From contig NZ_MTBA01000004.1 of assembly GCF_002150805.1 (NCBI RefSeq), positions 186,001-250,000 on the forward strand: DNA of 64,000 nt. Direction: 5' to 3'. Source of the stretch: Oceanospirillum sanctuarii (lineage in GTDB: Bacteria; Pseudomonadota; Gammaproteobacteria; Pseudomonadales; Halomonadaceae). Each line of letters opens with the position of its first letter. Position 1 is the first letter of the stretch. The notes under the pieces were generated by a model. It saw only the letters and a list, made by a program, of their open reading frames with translations, was not told the origin of the DNA and searched no databases. The position numbers and the translations under genes are program-made. Shown in pieces: positions 53,372 through 62,015 of this stretch.

Positions 53372-54070
53372 TTAACCCTGCTGCTCCAGAGTAAGCTGAA
53401 TGAAACTACCGATCGCCTCTAATTCAGCCACACAAACTTCATGCGCCATCGGATAAGGATGCCACTGAGACTCCCCCGCCTGCTCTTCAGTCAGGGTTGC
53501 TGCCTTACGCCCCATAGTAAAAGGCACCACATCATCCTGCGAACCATGGCCGTGCCAGAACACCATCTTATTAAGCTGAGGATGGACATCTTCTACCGGC
53601 AGTGCCTGATAGGTTGAGAGCGCCAGGGTCGCTGCAGGTTTAACCACTTCACCTTTCTCATCAGCATAACGGGCTCCATTCAGAGAAGCCTCCAGCACAA
53701 CCGCACCGCCCTGAGAAAAACCGATCCAGAAGATACGATCCTCCGAAATACCCTCCGCAATCTGCTGTTGAGTCAGATCATGCAGGCCTTTAGCGGCATC
53801 CTTAAGGTGCTCAGGTACAATCTCGCGCTCCGGCAGCATTTTCAGAATGTCGTACCAGGCAGGCATCTCCCAGCCACCGTTAATAGTTACAGGACGGTTG
53901 GGAGCCTGCGGAAACAGAAAGCGGACTTTGGCGGACTCCGGCAACTTCAGATAAGGCACCGCAGGAATAAAGTCATCAGCGCCAGCCCCCAGACCATGCA
54001 GCCAGATCACACAGGTATCCGGTTGGGGTGAGGTTTCGATCTTTTTCATGCCTTGGGTAAACATCATCAT
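53372..54070 (-). CDS. Phospholipase/carboxylesterase family alpha/beta hydrolase
   Basis: 232 aa. CVIWLHGLGAGADDFIPAVPYL is the oxyanion-hole region, IGFSQGGAVVLEA carries the nucleophilic Ser, GHGSQDDVVPF the Asp, and MAHEVC the His: a complete triad. It is like EstA/LypLA-type carboxylesterases. A cytoplasmic location is expected since there is no signal. The substrate is probably a short acyl ester or lysolipid. Confidence 0.9.
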   Translation of the reverse strand: MMMFTQGMKKIETSPQPDTCVIWLHGLGAGADDFIPAVPYLKLPESAKVRFLFPQAPNRPVTINGGWEMPAWYDILKMLPEREIVPEHLKDAAKGLHDLTQQQIAEGISEDRIFWIGFSQGGAVVLEASLNGARYADEKGEVVKPAATLALSTYQALPVEDVHPQLNKMVFWHGHGSQDDVVPFTMGRKAATLTEEQAGESQWHPYPMAHEVCVAELEAIGSFIQLTLEQQG

Positions 54071-54228
54071 TAATTCTCTGTATCCGTTAATCTGTCGCTA
54101 ATTTGTCGTGAATCAGGCTGGATTTTGCCCTTTTATCTCATTATTTTTAAGATATCTTTGAAAACAGACTGCAATTTCTTTATGCTGCCGCACGTCTGCA
54201 TCTATCCATCTCAACCAGATTCTACGCC

Positions 54229-55023
54229 ATGCCGAAGCTGTTTTTTATCATAACTGCTCTTCTGGGAAGCCTTTTGCTTTCCGCCTGTAGCAGCTCGCCC
54301 TATGGCCCAGCCACCAGCAAGGTGCATCTGGTTAAGCCCGGTGAAACTTTTTACAGCATCGCCCGGCGCTACGAGGTAGATCTGGAGACCCTCTCCCGCT
54401 TCAATCCTAAGGTTGTCCCTCACCGCCTGAAAGCCGGCACCGAACTGCAGATTCCCGTTGAAGGGGCTGATATTCAGTCGCCAAGCATCCAATACACGGT
54501 GCAAAAGGGCGATACCCTGAGCAGTATTGCCGATCACTTTGCCGTGCCCCTGGGCAGCCTGAAGCAAAGCAACCCGGGAATTGATCATGATCGCCTCTAT
54601 CCGGGACAAAAGCTGATCATCGGCGTTGCCCCCCGCAGAGCAGCCACAGGTTATATCTGGCCGATTTCTAACCCTAGACTGATCAATGGCTTTGGTGAAG
54701 AGAACTGGGGCCTTCAGAAAGGCGTTAACCTGCAGGCACAACCGGGACAAACCGTATTTGCCTCCAAAGAAGGCACCGTTAGTTTTGCGGGTGAGATGCG
54801 CAGTCTTGGCAAGGTGGTGATCATTCAACACCCGGGCGATCAGCAAACGGTTTATGCCAGCTGCGAAGCCTTAGTGGTGAAAGCCGGTGATACGGTACAG
54901 AAACGTCAGCCGATTGCCACCGTAGGCTTTAATACTCTGGTCAACAGAGCAGCTCTTCACTTCCAGTTCCGTGATCGGGGCGCGCCCCTCCCGCCGGAAA
55001 ACTACCTGCCGATTATTGAGTAG
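54229..55023 (+). CDS. LysM lipoprotein with degenerate M23 domain (NlpD/ActS-like)
   Basis: 264 aa. Lipobox SACSS (Cys20) ends the signal, so it is a lipoprotein. Two LysM domains (~31-75 and ~88-130) bind peptidoglycan; an M23/LytM domain (~140-264) follows. The usual HxGxD zinc segment reads KGVNLQA and YAHL reads YASC, while only the second His of HLHF remains (ALHFQF): the zinc ligands are lost, so it should be an amidase activator, not an enzyme. It stands alone, unlike nlpD beside rpoS. Confidence 0.88.
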   Translation: MPKLFFIITALLGSLLLSACSSSPYGPATSKVHLVKPGETFYSIARRYEVDLETLSRFNPKVVPHRLKAGTELQIPVEGADIQSPSIQYTVQKGDTLSSIADHFAVPLGSLKQSNPGIDHDRLYPGQKLIIGVAPRRAATGYIWPISNPRLINGFGEENWGLQKGVNLQAQPGQTVFASKEGTVSFAGEMRSLGKVVIIQHPGDQQTVYASCEALVVKAGDTVQKRQPIATVGFNTLVNRAALHFQFRDRGAPLPPENYLPIIE

Positions 55024-55062
55024 CTTTTGGCCTGAAGGGTAAAAAGATAAAGATAACGTATG

Positions 55063-55090
55063 AAAAACCGCAGCCTTAGCTGCGGTTTTT
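55063..55090. terminator. Terminator overlapping the 3' end of the eIF2B-like gene
   Basis: AAAAACCGCAGC/GCTGCGGTTTTT with a CTTA loop, between convergent genes. The minus-strand gene's last codons and stop lie inside the hairpin. Confidence 0.85.
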
Positions 55091-56020
55091 GCGTTTGGTG
55101 ATGGCATCCTGCAAAAAGCCTGCAGGCATCGCTTTGGATTCATTGGCAAAATCCGTTCGGGCACCGCTTTCATCCACCCAGCAACTGATCAGACGGGCAG
55201 GCGTGACATCAAAATAGATATTCCGTGCCCGGACAAAATCGATCGCAGGTAGCTGAAGCTCATCTTCCGCCATCTCTTCCAGCTCAATCTCATCCGCGCG
55301 GCGATGGCTGTGCTTAAAGCTTTCTGCCGCAACAAAGACCGGCACACCATGGTCCTTTGCAGCCAGCGCCACCAGATAAGTGCCTGCCTTGTTAACCACA
55401 GAACCATCTTCCAGCACACTGTCTGCTCCCAAAAGCACCACATCAGCATAATCGATAAAACAACCCAGCTGAGCTTCAGCGATATAGGTGGTTTCGATCT
55501 TCATCTCAGACAAAGCACGAGCCAAACGACGACCTTCAATCCCCGGGCGTGCCTCGGTCATGATCACTTTGCAGTCTGCGGTTTGCATCGTTTCCAGCAC
55601 AGCCAGCACCGTGGTACTGAAGCTGTGAGTCAGAATCACACTGCCCGGTGGAATCTGCGGGCTCATCGCCTGAACAATCGAACGCCCCGCCTGAACCGAC
55701 ATCTGCTGCAGCGCCTCGGCCTGCTCCATCGCATACTGACGGGCATTATCCATCGCATCTTCCGGCATACCCGCCAGCTGATCGATCCAGCGCTGCATCA
55801 TATTCCAGAGTACCGCCATGCTCGGACGCGCCAGTTGCATCTGCATCGCAAGATCCATCAGCTCACTTTTCAGGTCAGCGGGACTCTCAGCATCACAGGT
55901 ATTGGCGTACTCTTTCAGATCTTCCAGAGCACTGCGGGAAAGCTCGCTGCCGCCTTTGCGTACATCCTCTTTTACCGCACGGATTCGACGCTCTTTGAAC
56001 TGATCATTGTTGATATACAT
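55076..56020 (-). CDS. eIF2B/ribose-1,5-bisphosphate isomerase-like protein
   Basis: 314 aa. The C-terminal half matches the eIF-2B alpha/beta/delta (IF-2B) fold: VILTHSFSTTVLAVLE, VIMTEARPGIEGRRLARAL, DVVLLGADSVLEDGSVVNKAGTYLVALAAK. The N-terminal ~120 residues are helical. Bacterial members are sugar-phosphate isomerases (methylthioribose-1-P or ribose-1,5-bisphosphate) or of unknown role. No pathway partners are adjacent. Confidence 0.85.
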   Translation of the reverse strand: MYINNDQFKERRIRAVKEDVRKGGSELSRSALEDLKEYANTCDAESPADLKSELMDLAMQMQLARPSMAVLWNMMQRWIDQLAGMPEDAMDNARQYAMEQAEALQQMSVQAGRSIVQAMSPQIPPGSVILTHSFSTTVLAVLETMQTADCKVIMTEARPGIEGRRLARALSEMKIETTYIAEAQLGCFIDYADVVLLGADSVLEDGSVVNKAGTYLVALAAKDHGVPVFVAAESFKHSHRRADEIELEEMAEDELQLPAIDFVRARNIYFDVTPARLISCWVDESGARTDFANESKAMPAGFLQDAITKRKNRS

Positions 56021-56131
56021 GCCGGGGACAATCCTTTTTGTTCAGATCCTGATCTTGTTATTTTAGCTTTCTGTTGGCTTACGTTTTCGCTTACATCCGG
56101 GCTTAAATAGCCGCGTAACAGCTTAGTTGCT

Positions 56132-56752
56132 TTAAGCTAGTGCCTGATGAAGCTCATTAAGACGGCTCACCACCGCCTGACGATCATTATCCGCCAGAGC
56201 CTGAGGCGTTACCAGCCAGGTGCCACCCACCACAGGTACGTTATTCAGTTCCAGATAATCAGCCATATTGCTCAGGGTAATGCCGCCTGTCGGACAGAAA
56301 CGAATATCCTGCAAGGGAGCGCCCATCGCTTTTAACAGAGCGATACCACCGGCCGCTTCTGCCGGGAAGAACTTCTGCAACCCGAAGCCATAATCACGGG
56401 CGCGCATCGCTTCAGAAGGCGTCATCACACCGGGCACGAAAGGCACCGGGCAATCCTGCGCAGATTCCAGCAATTTATCCGTTGCACCGGGAGAGATAAT
56501 AAAGCGGGAGCCTGCATCCACCGCAGACTGAATCTGATGGGCATTGAGCACAGTACCTGCCCCCACGGAAAGCTCCGGAAAATTGCGGTTCAGATGCTCA
56601 ATCACCTGCAGCGCCTTTGAGGTGCGCAGGGTCACTTCAAGATGCTGAATACCTGCCTCAACAAAACAACCGCCAACCCAATCCGCCTGCTCTTTGGTTT
56701 CCAGCACCAGTACCGGCAGCACTTTCTGGTGGCTCAGTTGAGACAAAAACAT
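56132..56752 (-). CDS. eda: KDPG/KHG aldolase
   Basis: 206 aa. VLVLETKEQADWVGGCFVEAGIQHLEVTLRT (Glu for catalysis), VGAGTVLNAHQIQSAVDAGSRFIISPG, and KFFPAEAAGGIALLKAMGAP, where the Schiff-base Lys lies before FFPAE. FCPTGGITLSNMADYL closes the phosphate site. It cleaves 2-keto-3-deoxy-6-phosphogluconate to pyruvate and G3P in the Entner-Doudoroff pathway. It is unlinked to edd here. Confidence 0.95.
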   Translation of the reverse strand: MFLSQLSHQKVLPVLVLETKEQADWVGGCFVEAGIQHLEVTLRTSKALQVIEHLNRNFPELSVGAGTVLNAHQIQSAVDAGSRFIISPGATDKLLESAQDCPVPFVPGVMTPSEAMRARDYGFGLQKFFPAEAAGGIALLKAMGAPLQDIRFCPTGGITLSNMADYLELNNVPVVGGTWLVTPQALADNDRQAVVSRLNELHQALA

Positions 56753-56836
56753 GATAACTCCTCAGCATCTAATAATCGTTTCAGATATTACAGGCCGATA
56801 AATCAGCCTTGCTATATCCGGGGCTTAATATACCCC

Positions 56837-58057
56837 TTATTGAACCGGTCTGCGATCCAGCTTTTGCTTCAGCCGCCACATCATAACCGGTTGAGCCAGA
56901 ACGAAAATCATCGTGATGGTACTCAGCAACACCATCCCCTGAAGCGCACCGGTTTCATCCGCCGTCAGCACCCAGGAACTCCCCACCGCAGCGATACCGG
57001 TCGAGACATGCTGAAAGGCAAACTGAGCCGATGTATAGGCCGCCCGCTCATGTCCTTCAGGCGTCATACTGGTGAGCGCATTTTGCGTCACCCGACGGGC
57101 AGAGGAGAACACCATAAAACCGGCAAAAATAAGCGGCACCCAAACCAGATCCGGCTGCTGCATAAAACCATACCAAAGCACCAGTGCCAGCCCGAGACAA
57201 ACCACCGTTCCGGTTCCCAGGCTGCCAAAACGATCCGTCAGATAACCGGTGACCTGCATCCCGATCAGAGATGCCACGCCACCAATCATATAGAGTTCAC
57301 CAATCCGTTCCCTCGGAAAGCCCAGATTGAACTGGATATAGGCCGACAGGTTAGGAATCAGCAGGAAGTTACCAAACATGGAAACCACCACCAACATCAA
57401 CGCCCAACGGGTCAGCGACTTATTCAGCAAGGACAAAACACCTACCGCAGGCTTACCTTCATGCTTGCCTTTGTGGCCATCCATCTTTGGCAACAGCAGA
57501 TAAATCGCCAGCAGTACCGTCACACCACAAAGAGCAATGGCATAGAAAGGCGTTTGCCAGCCATGCCAGTTCGCCAGCTCCAGACCAAAGGGAATACCCG
57601 CAATCGCCGCGACCGAGAAAGACCCCATGGCAATCGCCATCGCCCGCCCCCGACGTTTGGGCGGCACCACATCGATAATCATCGCCATACCGATGGCTGA
57701 TGCAGGACCACCAAAGGCACCGGCACAGATTCGGGCGATCAGAAGTGTCACCTGATCAACCGCCAACGTGGCAGCAAAGGTACTGACCGAAAGCCCAGCC
57801 ATGGCAAAGATAGCAATCGCCCGACGATCAAAACGATCCAGATGTCGACTGAGAAAGAAGCCGGAGGCTGCGGCAGCAAAGGTATAGCTGCCGCCGATCA
57901 AGCCCAGATCCGACATAGGAATATTCAGATCATGGGTAAAATCCGGCCCCAGAGGCATCACCATCATAAAATCGACGATATTGATAAACTGAATCAGGGT
58001 AACCAGAATCACGACCCGCCATTCGCCTGGCAGGGTATCGGAGTGTTGTGAATTCAT
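56837..58057 (-). CDS. MFS transporter
   Basis: 406 aa from the ATG at 58057 (GGAG upstream), 12 predicted helices. MFS motifs: DRFDRRAIAIFAMAG after helix 2 and ARICAGAFGGPASAIGMAMIIDVVPPKRRGRAMAIAMG around helix 4, as in the drug:H+ antiporter group. It is divergent from the merR-family gene; the intergenic dyad at 58212 could influence both. The substrate is unknown. Confidence 0.88.
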   Translation of the reverse strand: MNSQHSDTLPGEWRVVILVTLIQFINIVDFMMVMPLGPDFTHDLNIPMSDLGLIGGSYTFAAAASGFFLSRHLDRFDRRAIAIFAMAGLSVSTFAATLAVDQVTLLIARICAGAFGGPASAIGMAMIIDVVPPKRRGRAMAIAMGSFSVAAIAGIPFGLELANWHGWQTPFYAIALCGVTVLLAIYLLLPKMDGHKGKHEGKPAVGVLSLLNKSLTRWALMLVVVSMFGNFLLIPNLSAYIQFNLGFPRERIGELYMIGGVASLIGMQVTGYLTDRFGSLGTGTVVCLGLALVLWYGFMQQPDLVWVPLIFAGFMVFSSARRVTQNALTSMTPEGHERAAYTSAQFAFQHVSTGIAAVGSSWVLTADETGALQGMVLLSTITMIFVLAQPVMMWRLKQKLDRRPVQ

Positions 58058-58211
58058 CAGAACTCCACAGCCGGAACAGCAGGGCGCTGCGGGCTGAAAT
58101 ATGGGAATCAAAAAAAGGGGCCTAAAGCCCCTCTGAATTACTCAAGTATAACCTGATCAAGCAGTCAGCTCGACGATCAGGCATGAGAATAATTGGTCAA
58201 CTAAAACTCTA

Positions 58212-58227
58212 ACCTTTAAGTTAAGGT
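58212..58227. promoter_or_regulatory. Palindrome upstream of the MerR-family gene
   Basis: ACCTTTAAGTTAAGGT, a near-perfect dyad with ACCTT/AAGGT ends, 84 bp before merR. It shares ACCTT and TTAA elements with the three 19-bp-spacer promoters downstream, so it may be the regulator's own operator. The arrangement is more compact than theirs. Confidence 0.45.
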
Positions 58228-58310
58228 TTAAACTAATCCTGTAAACTCTATAAATAAACCTCTAACCCGCCAGCCCCAGATTACAAAACCAATAAAAGAG
58301 GAGATCGACG

Positions 58311-58769
58311 ATGATGAAAATTGGCGAACTGGCCAAACAAACAGGGCTGGCAGCCTCACGTATTCGATTCTACGAGCGAGTTGGGCTGCTAAAGACCGTC
58401 ACCCGGAATGCCAATGGCTACCGGGCCTATCCTCGGGAAGCTGTCACCGTTCTCAGACTTATCACCACCGCTCAAAAAGCCGGATTTAGTCTGGATGAAC
58501 TAAAAACACTACTACCCTCAGATCTAGCCAGCTGGGATCATTCGTCACTACTGAGCGCGTTACAACAAAAGATCAGAGATATCGAAGAGCTGGAAATAAA
58601 ACTGGCAGAAAGCAAGAAACAACTTCTTGAAATAGAAGCTGAAATTAAGGCAAAGCCGGATGATATGAATTGCTCCGATAACGCCAAACGCGTTCTGTCC
58701 CAATTCGGCCTTTCAGCGAGTACAGAGATTACAGAAATTACAGAGAGTACAGCGAAGAAAAAATCATAA
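58311..58769 (+). CDS. MerR-family transcriptional regulator
   Basis: 152 aa. AGAGGAG lies before two adjacent ATGs (58311/58314). Winged HTH (MKIGELAKQTGLAASRIRFYERVGLL...NGYRAYPREAV), then a long dimerisation helix (~75-115). The effector region holds a single Cys121 and no metal-type Cys cluster, so a metal or 2Fe-2S sensor is unlikely; an aldehyde/thiol-reactive or small-molecule effector is possible. The last 15 codons include four 9-bp repeats (TACAGAGAT type, 58721-58756). It probably controls the neighbouring promoters. Confidence 0.9.
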   Translation: MMKIGELAKQTGLAASRIRFYERVGLLKTVTRNANGYRAYPREAVTVLRLITTAQKAGFSLDELKTLLPSDLASWDHSSLLSALQQKIRDIEELEIKLAESKKQLLEIEAEIKAKPDDMNCSDNAKRVLSQFGLSASTEITEITESTAKKKS

Positions 58770-58775
58770 CGGGTA

Positions 58776-58806
58776 TTGACCTTAAAGCTAGGTTCAAGGG
58801 CAGCAT
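58776..58806 (+). promoter_or_regulatory. MerR-type promoter of the DJ-1-like gene
   Basis: TTGACC (58776-58781), 19-bp spacer, CAGCAT as -10 position. The spacer contains CCTTAAAGCT.GGTTCAAGG, an imperfect dyad. The 19-bp spacing is the MerR-activated type. Confidence 0.6.
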
Positions 58807-58858
58807 GACAGGCAGCCAATATGCTATTCAATTCCTTGTAATGACAGGAGCCTGCATC

Positions 58859-59734
58859 ATGTTTCGGAGATTACGATGGCTTTTTCTGAGCCTGTCCATC
58901 AGCGCGTTAACAGCCTGCGCTTCTGCAGAAATGTCACCGGACAGGCAAGCAGGAGTATCGCCTGATAGAAAAGCGAATGTATCCCAAGTCAAAGATTCAA
59001 TTCCGCCTTCTGATAGGAACAACACTATGCTCTCTGCTCCCAAAAAGATTCTGATTGTTCTGACCAATCATTCTGAATACCCGAACCGTAACGACGCCAC
59101 AGGTCTTTGGTTAACCGAACTGACGCATTTTCTTGAGAAGGCTGAACAGGCTGGGTTTGAAACCACCTTTACCAGTCCGTTAGGGGGCAATGTGCCTTTA
59201 GACGAACGCAGTCTGGGCTGGCTCTACATGGATCGCAGTGCCAGAAGTTATCTGAATGACGAAATCTTTCAGGCCAGACTGAACAACACCCCAGCAGCAG
59301 ATGAAGTTGATCCGACCGAATTCGATGCGATCTACTTTACCGGAGGCCACGGCGTAATGTGGGACTTCAGAGATAACCCTCCCCTAAAAAACGTTGCTGA
59401 GACCATCTACCGGAATGGAGGCGTTGTCTCAGCAGTCTGTCACGGTGTTGCCGGACTGATCAATTTAGAAGATGCCACAGGAAATCCTCTGATACAGAAC
59501 CGTAACCTGACTGGGTTTTCCAACAGGGAAGAGCTGCTTTCAGGCCTGAAAGATGACGTCCCTTTCCTACTGGAGGATGAACTGAATAAAAAGGGAGCGC
59601 GCTACCAAAGCAGCTGGATTCCTTTTATTCCCCACGCCATTACTGATGGCCGTCTGGTTACCGGACAAAACCCAAGTTCAGCCAAAGCCGTTGCTGACCG
59701 TGTTATCGCGCTGTTGAAGGCCGAGAACCTTTAG
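58859..59734 (+). CDS. Lipoprotein DJ-1/PfpI-family protein
   Basis: 291 aa from the ATG at 58859 (AGGAG upstream). The signal peptide ends in a lipobox LTAC (Cys20), so it is probably an outer-membrane lipoprotein. A linker with two SPDR repeats follows, then a DJ-1/PfpI/Hsp31-like domain from ~62: ILIVLTNHSEYPN, FDAIYFTGGHGVMWDF, and the nucleophile elbow VSAVCHGVAGL. Most relatives are cytosolic glyoxalase III/chaperone proteins; an envelope-anchored one is unusual. It sits behind a MerR-type promoter. Confidence 0.85.
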   Translation: MFRRLRWLFLSLSISALTACASAEMSPDRQAGVSPDRKANVSQVKDSIPPSDRNNTMLSAPKKILIVLTNHSEYPNRNDATGLWLTELTHFLEKAEQAGFETTFTSPLGGNVPLDERSLGWLYMDRSARSYLNDEIFQARLNNTPAADEVDPTEFDAIYFTGGHGVMWDFRDNPPLKNVAETIYRNGGVVSAVCHGVAGLINLEDATGNPLIQNRNLTGFSNREELLSGLKDDVPFLLEDELNKKGARYQSSWIPFIPHAITDGRLVTGQNPSSAKAVADRVIALLKAENL

Positions 59735-59760
59735 CGCCCAGAAACGCCCCCCCGTATTCA

Positions 59761-59787
59761 AAGCCGCGCCACCAGCGCGGCTTTTTT
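59761..59787 (+). terminator. Terminator after the DJ-1-like gene
   Basis: AAGCCGCGC/GCGCGGCTT stem followed by T4. Confidence 0.85.
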
Positions 59788-59825
59788 ATGCGCCAATCTT
59801 TTTACGTCTCCGTCCTTTTTAAGCG

Positions 59826-59856
59826 TTGACCTTAAACTTTACTTCAAGCTTAAGAT
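59826..59856 (+). promoter_or_regulatory. MerR-type promoter of the NAD(P)-epimerase-like gene
   Basis: TTGACC (59826-59831), exactly 19 bp, TAAGAT (59851-59856). The dyad CTTAAACTT...AAGCTTAAG (59831-59854) fills the spacer, 8 of 9 positions symmetric. Confidence 0.7.
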
Positions 59857-59884
59857 CCTGCTAAACGACATTGATGAGGTAATC

Positions 59885-60841
59885 ATGATGCAAACAATCT
59901 TAGGTGCTAACGGTCAGATCGGCCGGGAACTAGCCATCAGCCTGAAACGGGACTTCAACGCGCAGCTGCGTCTTGTCAGCCGGAAACCGGAAAAAATTCA
60001 TCCAAACGACGAAGTTGTCAGTGCTGATCTGATGAATTATGAACAAACCCTCAAAGCAGTTGCAGGCTCTGACATTGTTTATATGACCGCAGGCCTGCCG
60101 ATGAACAGTGAACTTTGGGCATCACAATGGCCTGGCATGATGCGCAACGTCATCGAGGCCTGTGTTACTCATAAGGCCAAACTGGTTTATTTCGACAACA
60201 CCTATATGTACCCGCAAACCCATGAACCACAGGTGGAAGAAACACCTTTCTCACCCAACGGAGTGAAAGGTCGGGTACGCGGTCTGATTACCAAGATGCT
60301 GTTAGACGCTATGCATCAGAGGCGTCTGGAAGCTCTGATCTGCAGAGCTCCGGAATTCTATGGGCCGGGCAAAACACAAAGCATCACCAACAGCACCATC
60401 ATCGACAATCTGTTAAAGGGAAAAGAGGCCAAAGTCTTTCTGCGGGACGATACCCAAAGAAGCCTAATCTTCACGCCAGACGCCAGCCGCGCCATGGCCC
60501 TGCTGGGTAACACACCTGATGCCTATGGTGAAACATGGCATCTGCCCTGTGACGACGAACGCCCAACCTATCGGGAATTTGTACAAACGGCAGAAGAGGT
60601 GTTCGCAACCCATAGAGGTTATCGGGTGCTTAAACACTGGCAACTTTGGATCGCTGCCCGCTTCAATAAAACGATTCGGGAGACAGAGGAACTTCTGCCC
60701 CGCTATAAGACAGACAATCTGTTTGTCTCGGATAAATTTAAAGCCCGCTTTCCCGACTTTCGCATTACGCCTTTGCGGGAGGGGCTGATTGCCATCAGGG
60801 CAGAACAAGGTATTCCCGATTATGTCGCAGCCGTTAATTAA
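59885..60841 (+). CDS. NAD(P)-binding epimerase/NmrA-like protein
   Basis: 318 aa (ATG at 59885, or the next codon). The Rossmann loop TILGANGQIGRELA at the N-terminus binds NAD(P). Further extended-SDR features are VYMTAGLPMNSELWASQWPG and the DNTYMYP segment; the classical YxxxK is not clear, as in atypical SDR/NmrA members. It may reduce, isomerise or only sense a small molecule. It has a MerR-type promoter 30 bp upstream and a terminator after it. Confidence 0.82.
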   Translation: MMQTILGANGQIGRELAISLKRDFNAQLRLVSRKPEKIHPNDEVVSADLMNYEQTLKAVAGSDIVYMTAGLPMNSELWASQWPGMMRNVIEACVTHKAKLVYFDNTYMYPQTHEPQVEETPFSPNGVKGRVRGLITKMLLDAMHQRRLEALICRAPEFYGPGKTQSITNSTIIDNLLKGKEAKVFLRDDTQRSLIFTPDASRAMALLGNTPDAYGETWHLPCDDERPTYREFVQTAEEVFATHRGYRVLKHWQLWIAARFNKTIRETEELLPRYKTDNLFVSDKFKARFPDFRITPLREGLIAIRAEQGIPDYVAAVN

Positions 60842-60858
60842 CGGCACATTTGGACAAT

Positions 60859-60900
60859 AAAAAAGGGGAGATCTGAATAAACTCAGATCCCCCCTTTTTT
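60859..60900. terminator. Bidirectional terminator, epimerase / ADC-like gene
   Basis: AAAAGGGGAGATCTGA pairs with TCAGATCCCCCCTTTT (one unpaired base), between convergent genes. Confidence 0.85.
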
Positions 60901-60934
60901 ATGCTGCAGACCTTTTCATTTCTGCGAATAAGGA

Positions 60935-61927
60935 TTAATCATCCGCTAACAGAGTGATCAGAGGTTCCGGTGCATACAGGGCACTCTGGAATTCCGGTAC
61001 ATAGTCATATCTCAACATTTTCCCCAAGTCTAACGACCGGATAAACTGAGCAAAATTTCCCGTTCCCAGTTCAAGCTTTACGTCGTCATCATCCGTACTG
61101 GAGGCGTAACTCAACTGACGGGAAACCGCATGACCATAATTCAGCTCACCTGACACCGACAGATTGGTAAAGCTGTTTGTCACCAATGCGGGTTCTTCTG
61201 AGAGATCCTGCAGTTTTTGTGTTTCCAGAGCCATCTCAAGCTGCCCAGTTTGCGAGTCTAATACTCTGAAGACGATAGAGTCAGCATTATCCTGATACTC
61301 AATGGGAGTCAGCCACTTCGGCAGGTTATAGCCGACAACACCACGAACTCTGGCCAGCTCAGTATCCACCGGAAGTTTCAGCACATAACCCCAGAAATCC
61401 TTCGACATCGCCTGTCGCACCAGACTAACCGGCCCCATATTAAAATGCCCTGGCTTCTGCGTAATCACCGCCAGAGAAATTTCGTTGTACTCATCATTAT
61501 CGCAATAGTGGTAAGCATAGGCAGTAAGGGCAACCAAACCTCTGCCCGGCCAGATCTGAAGCGGCTTAGCCTGTGCTAATACATCTCTCGGCATAAGCTC
61601 CCTGAGTCGATCCAGATCCGCAGTGTAGATCACCGTTACCTTGCTGTTGTGGTAATAAAAGTTCGGAGAATAGGATTCGAAACCGATATCAACTTTCTTC
61701 TTATCGAGAGTTTCAAACCAGCTCAGATCCGTCTGCGGAGATTCCTGTCGGATAACAGACAATGGCGGGTTAGACCGATAACGGTCATAAAGGCCATCTT
61801 TCACAACTGGAACGGAATATCCGGCAATATCGATCATAGCCTGATCACCAGAGGCCGAAGTATCAGCCAGAGCAAATGTCGACATTGCCCCAAGCAACAA
61901 AGCTGACGCAGAAAAACGTTTAAACAT
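60935..61927 (-). CDS. Exported acetoacetate-decarboxylase-like protein
   Basis: 330 aa from the ATG at 61927 (AGAGGAAG upstream), giving signal peptide MFKRFSASALLLGAM...ALA. The core RVRGVVGYNLPKWLTPIEY resembles the GxPK region with the Schiff-base Lys of acetoacetate decarboxylase (ADC) folds; the preceding IYTADLDRLRELMP and TAYAYHYCDNDEYNEISLAV fit the same fold. Export is unusual for ADC. The enzyme activity is unproven; distant ADC-fold proteins act on other keto compounds. Transcribed from a MerR-type promoter. Confidence 0.7.
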   Translation of the reverse strand: MFKRFSASALLLGAMSTFALADTSASGDQAMIDIAGYSVPVVKDGLYDRYRSNPPLSVIRQESPQTDLSWFETLDKKKVDIGFESYSPNFYYHNSKVTVIYTADLDRLRELMPRDVLAQAKPLQIWPGRGLVALTAYAYHYCDNDEYNEISLAVITQKPGHFNMGPVSLVRQAMSKDFWGYVLKLPVDTELARVRGVVGYNLPKWLTPIEYQDNADSIVFRVLDSQTGQLEMALETQKLQDLSEEPALVTNSFTNLSVSGELNYGHAVSRQLSYASSTDDDDVKLELGTGNFAQFIRSLDLGKMLRYDYVPEFQSALYAPEPLITLLADD

Positions 61928-62015
61928 CGGGTACTTCCTCTTTCTTAGAAAAACCTTATCCGGGCAACTAAAACCCGAAGATGGTCGGAACGGCATAAGA
62001 CCGCAGAAGAAAGAC

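Noticed and set aside
55304-56110. 268-codon plus-strand frame opposite the eIF2B-like gene
   Set aside because: No domain, His/Arg-rich antisense composition; the minus-strand gene is clearly the real one.
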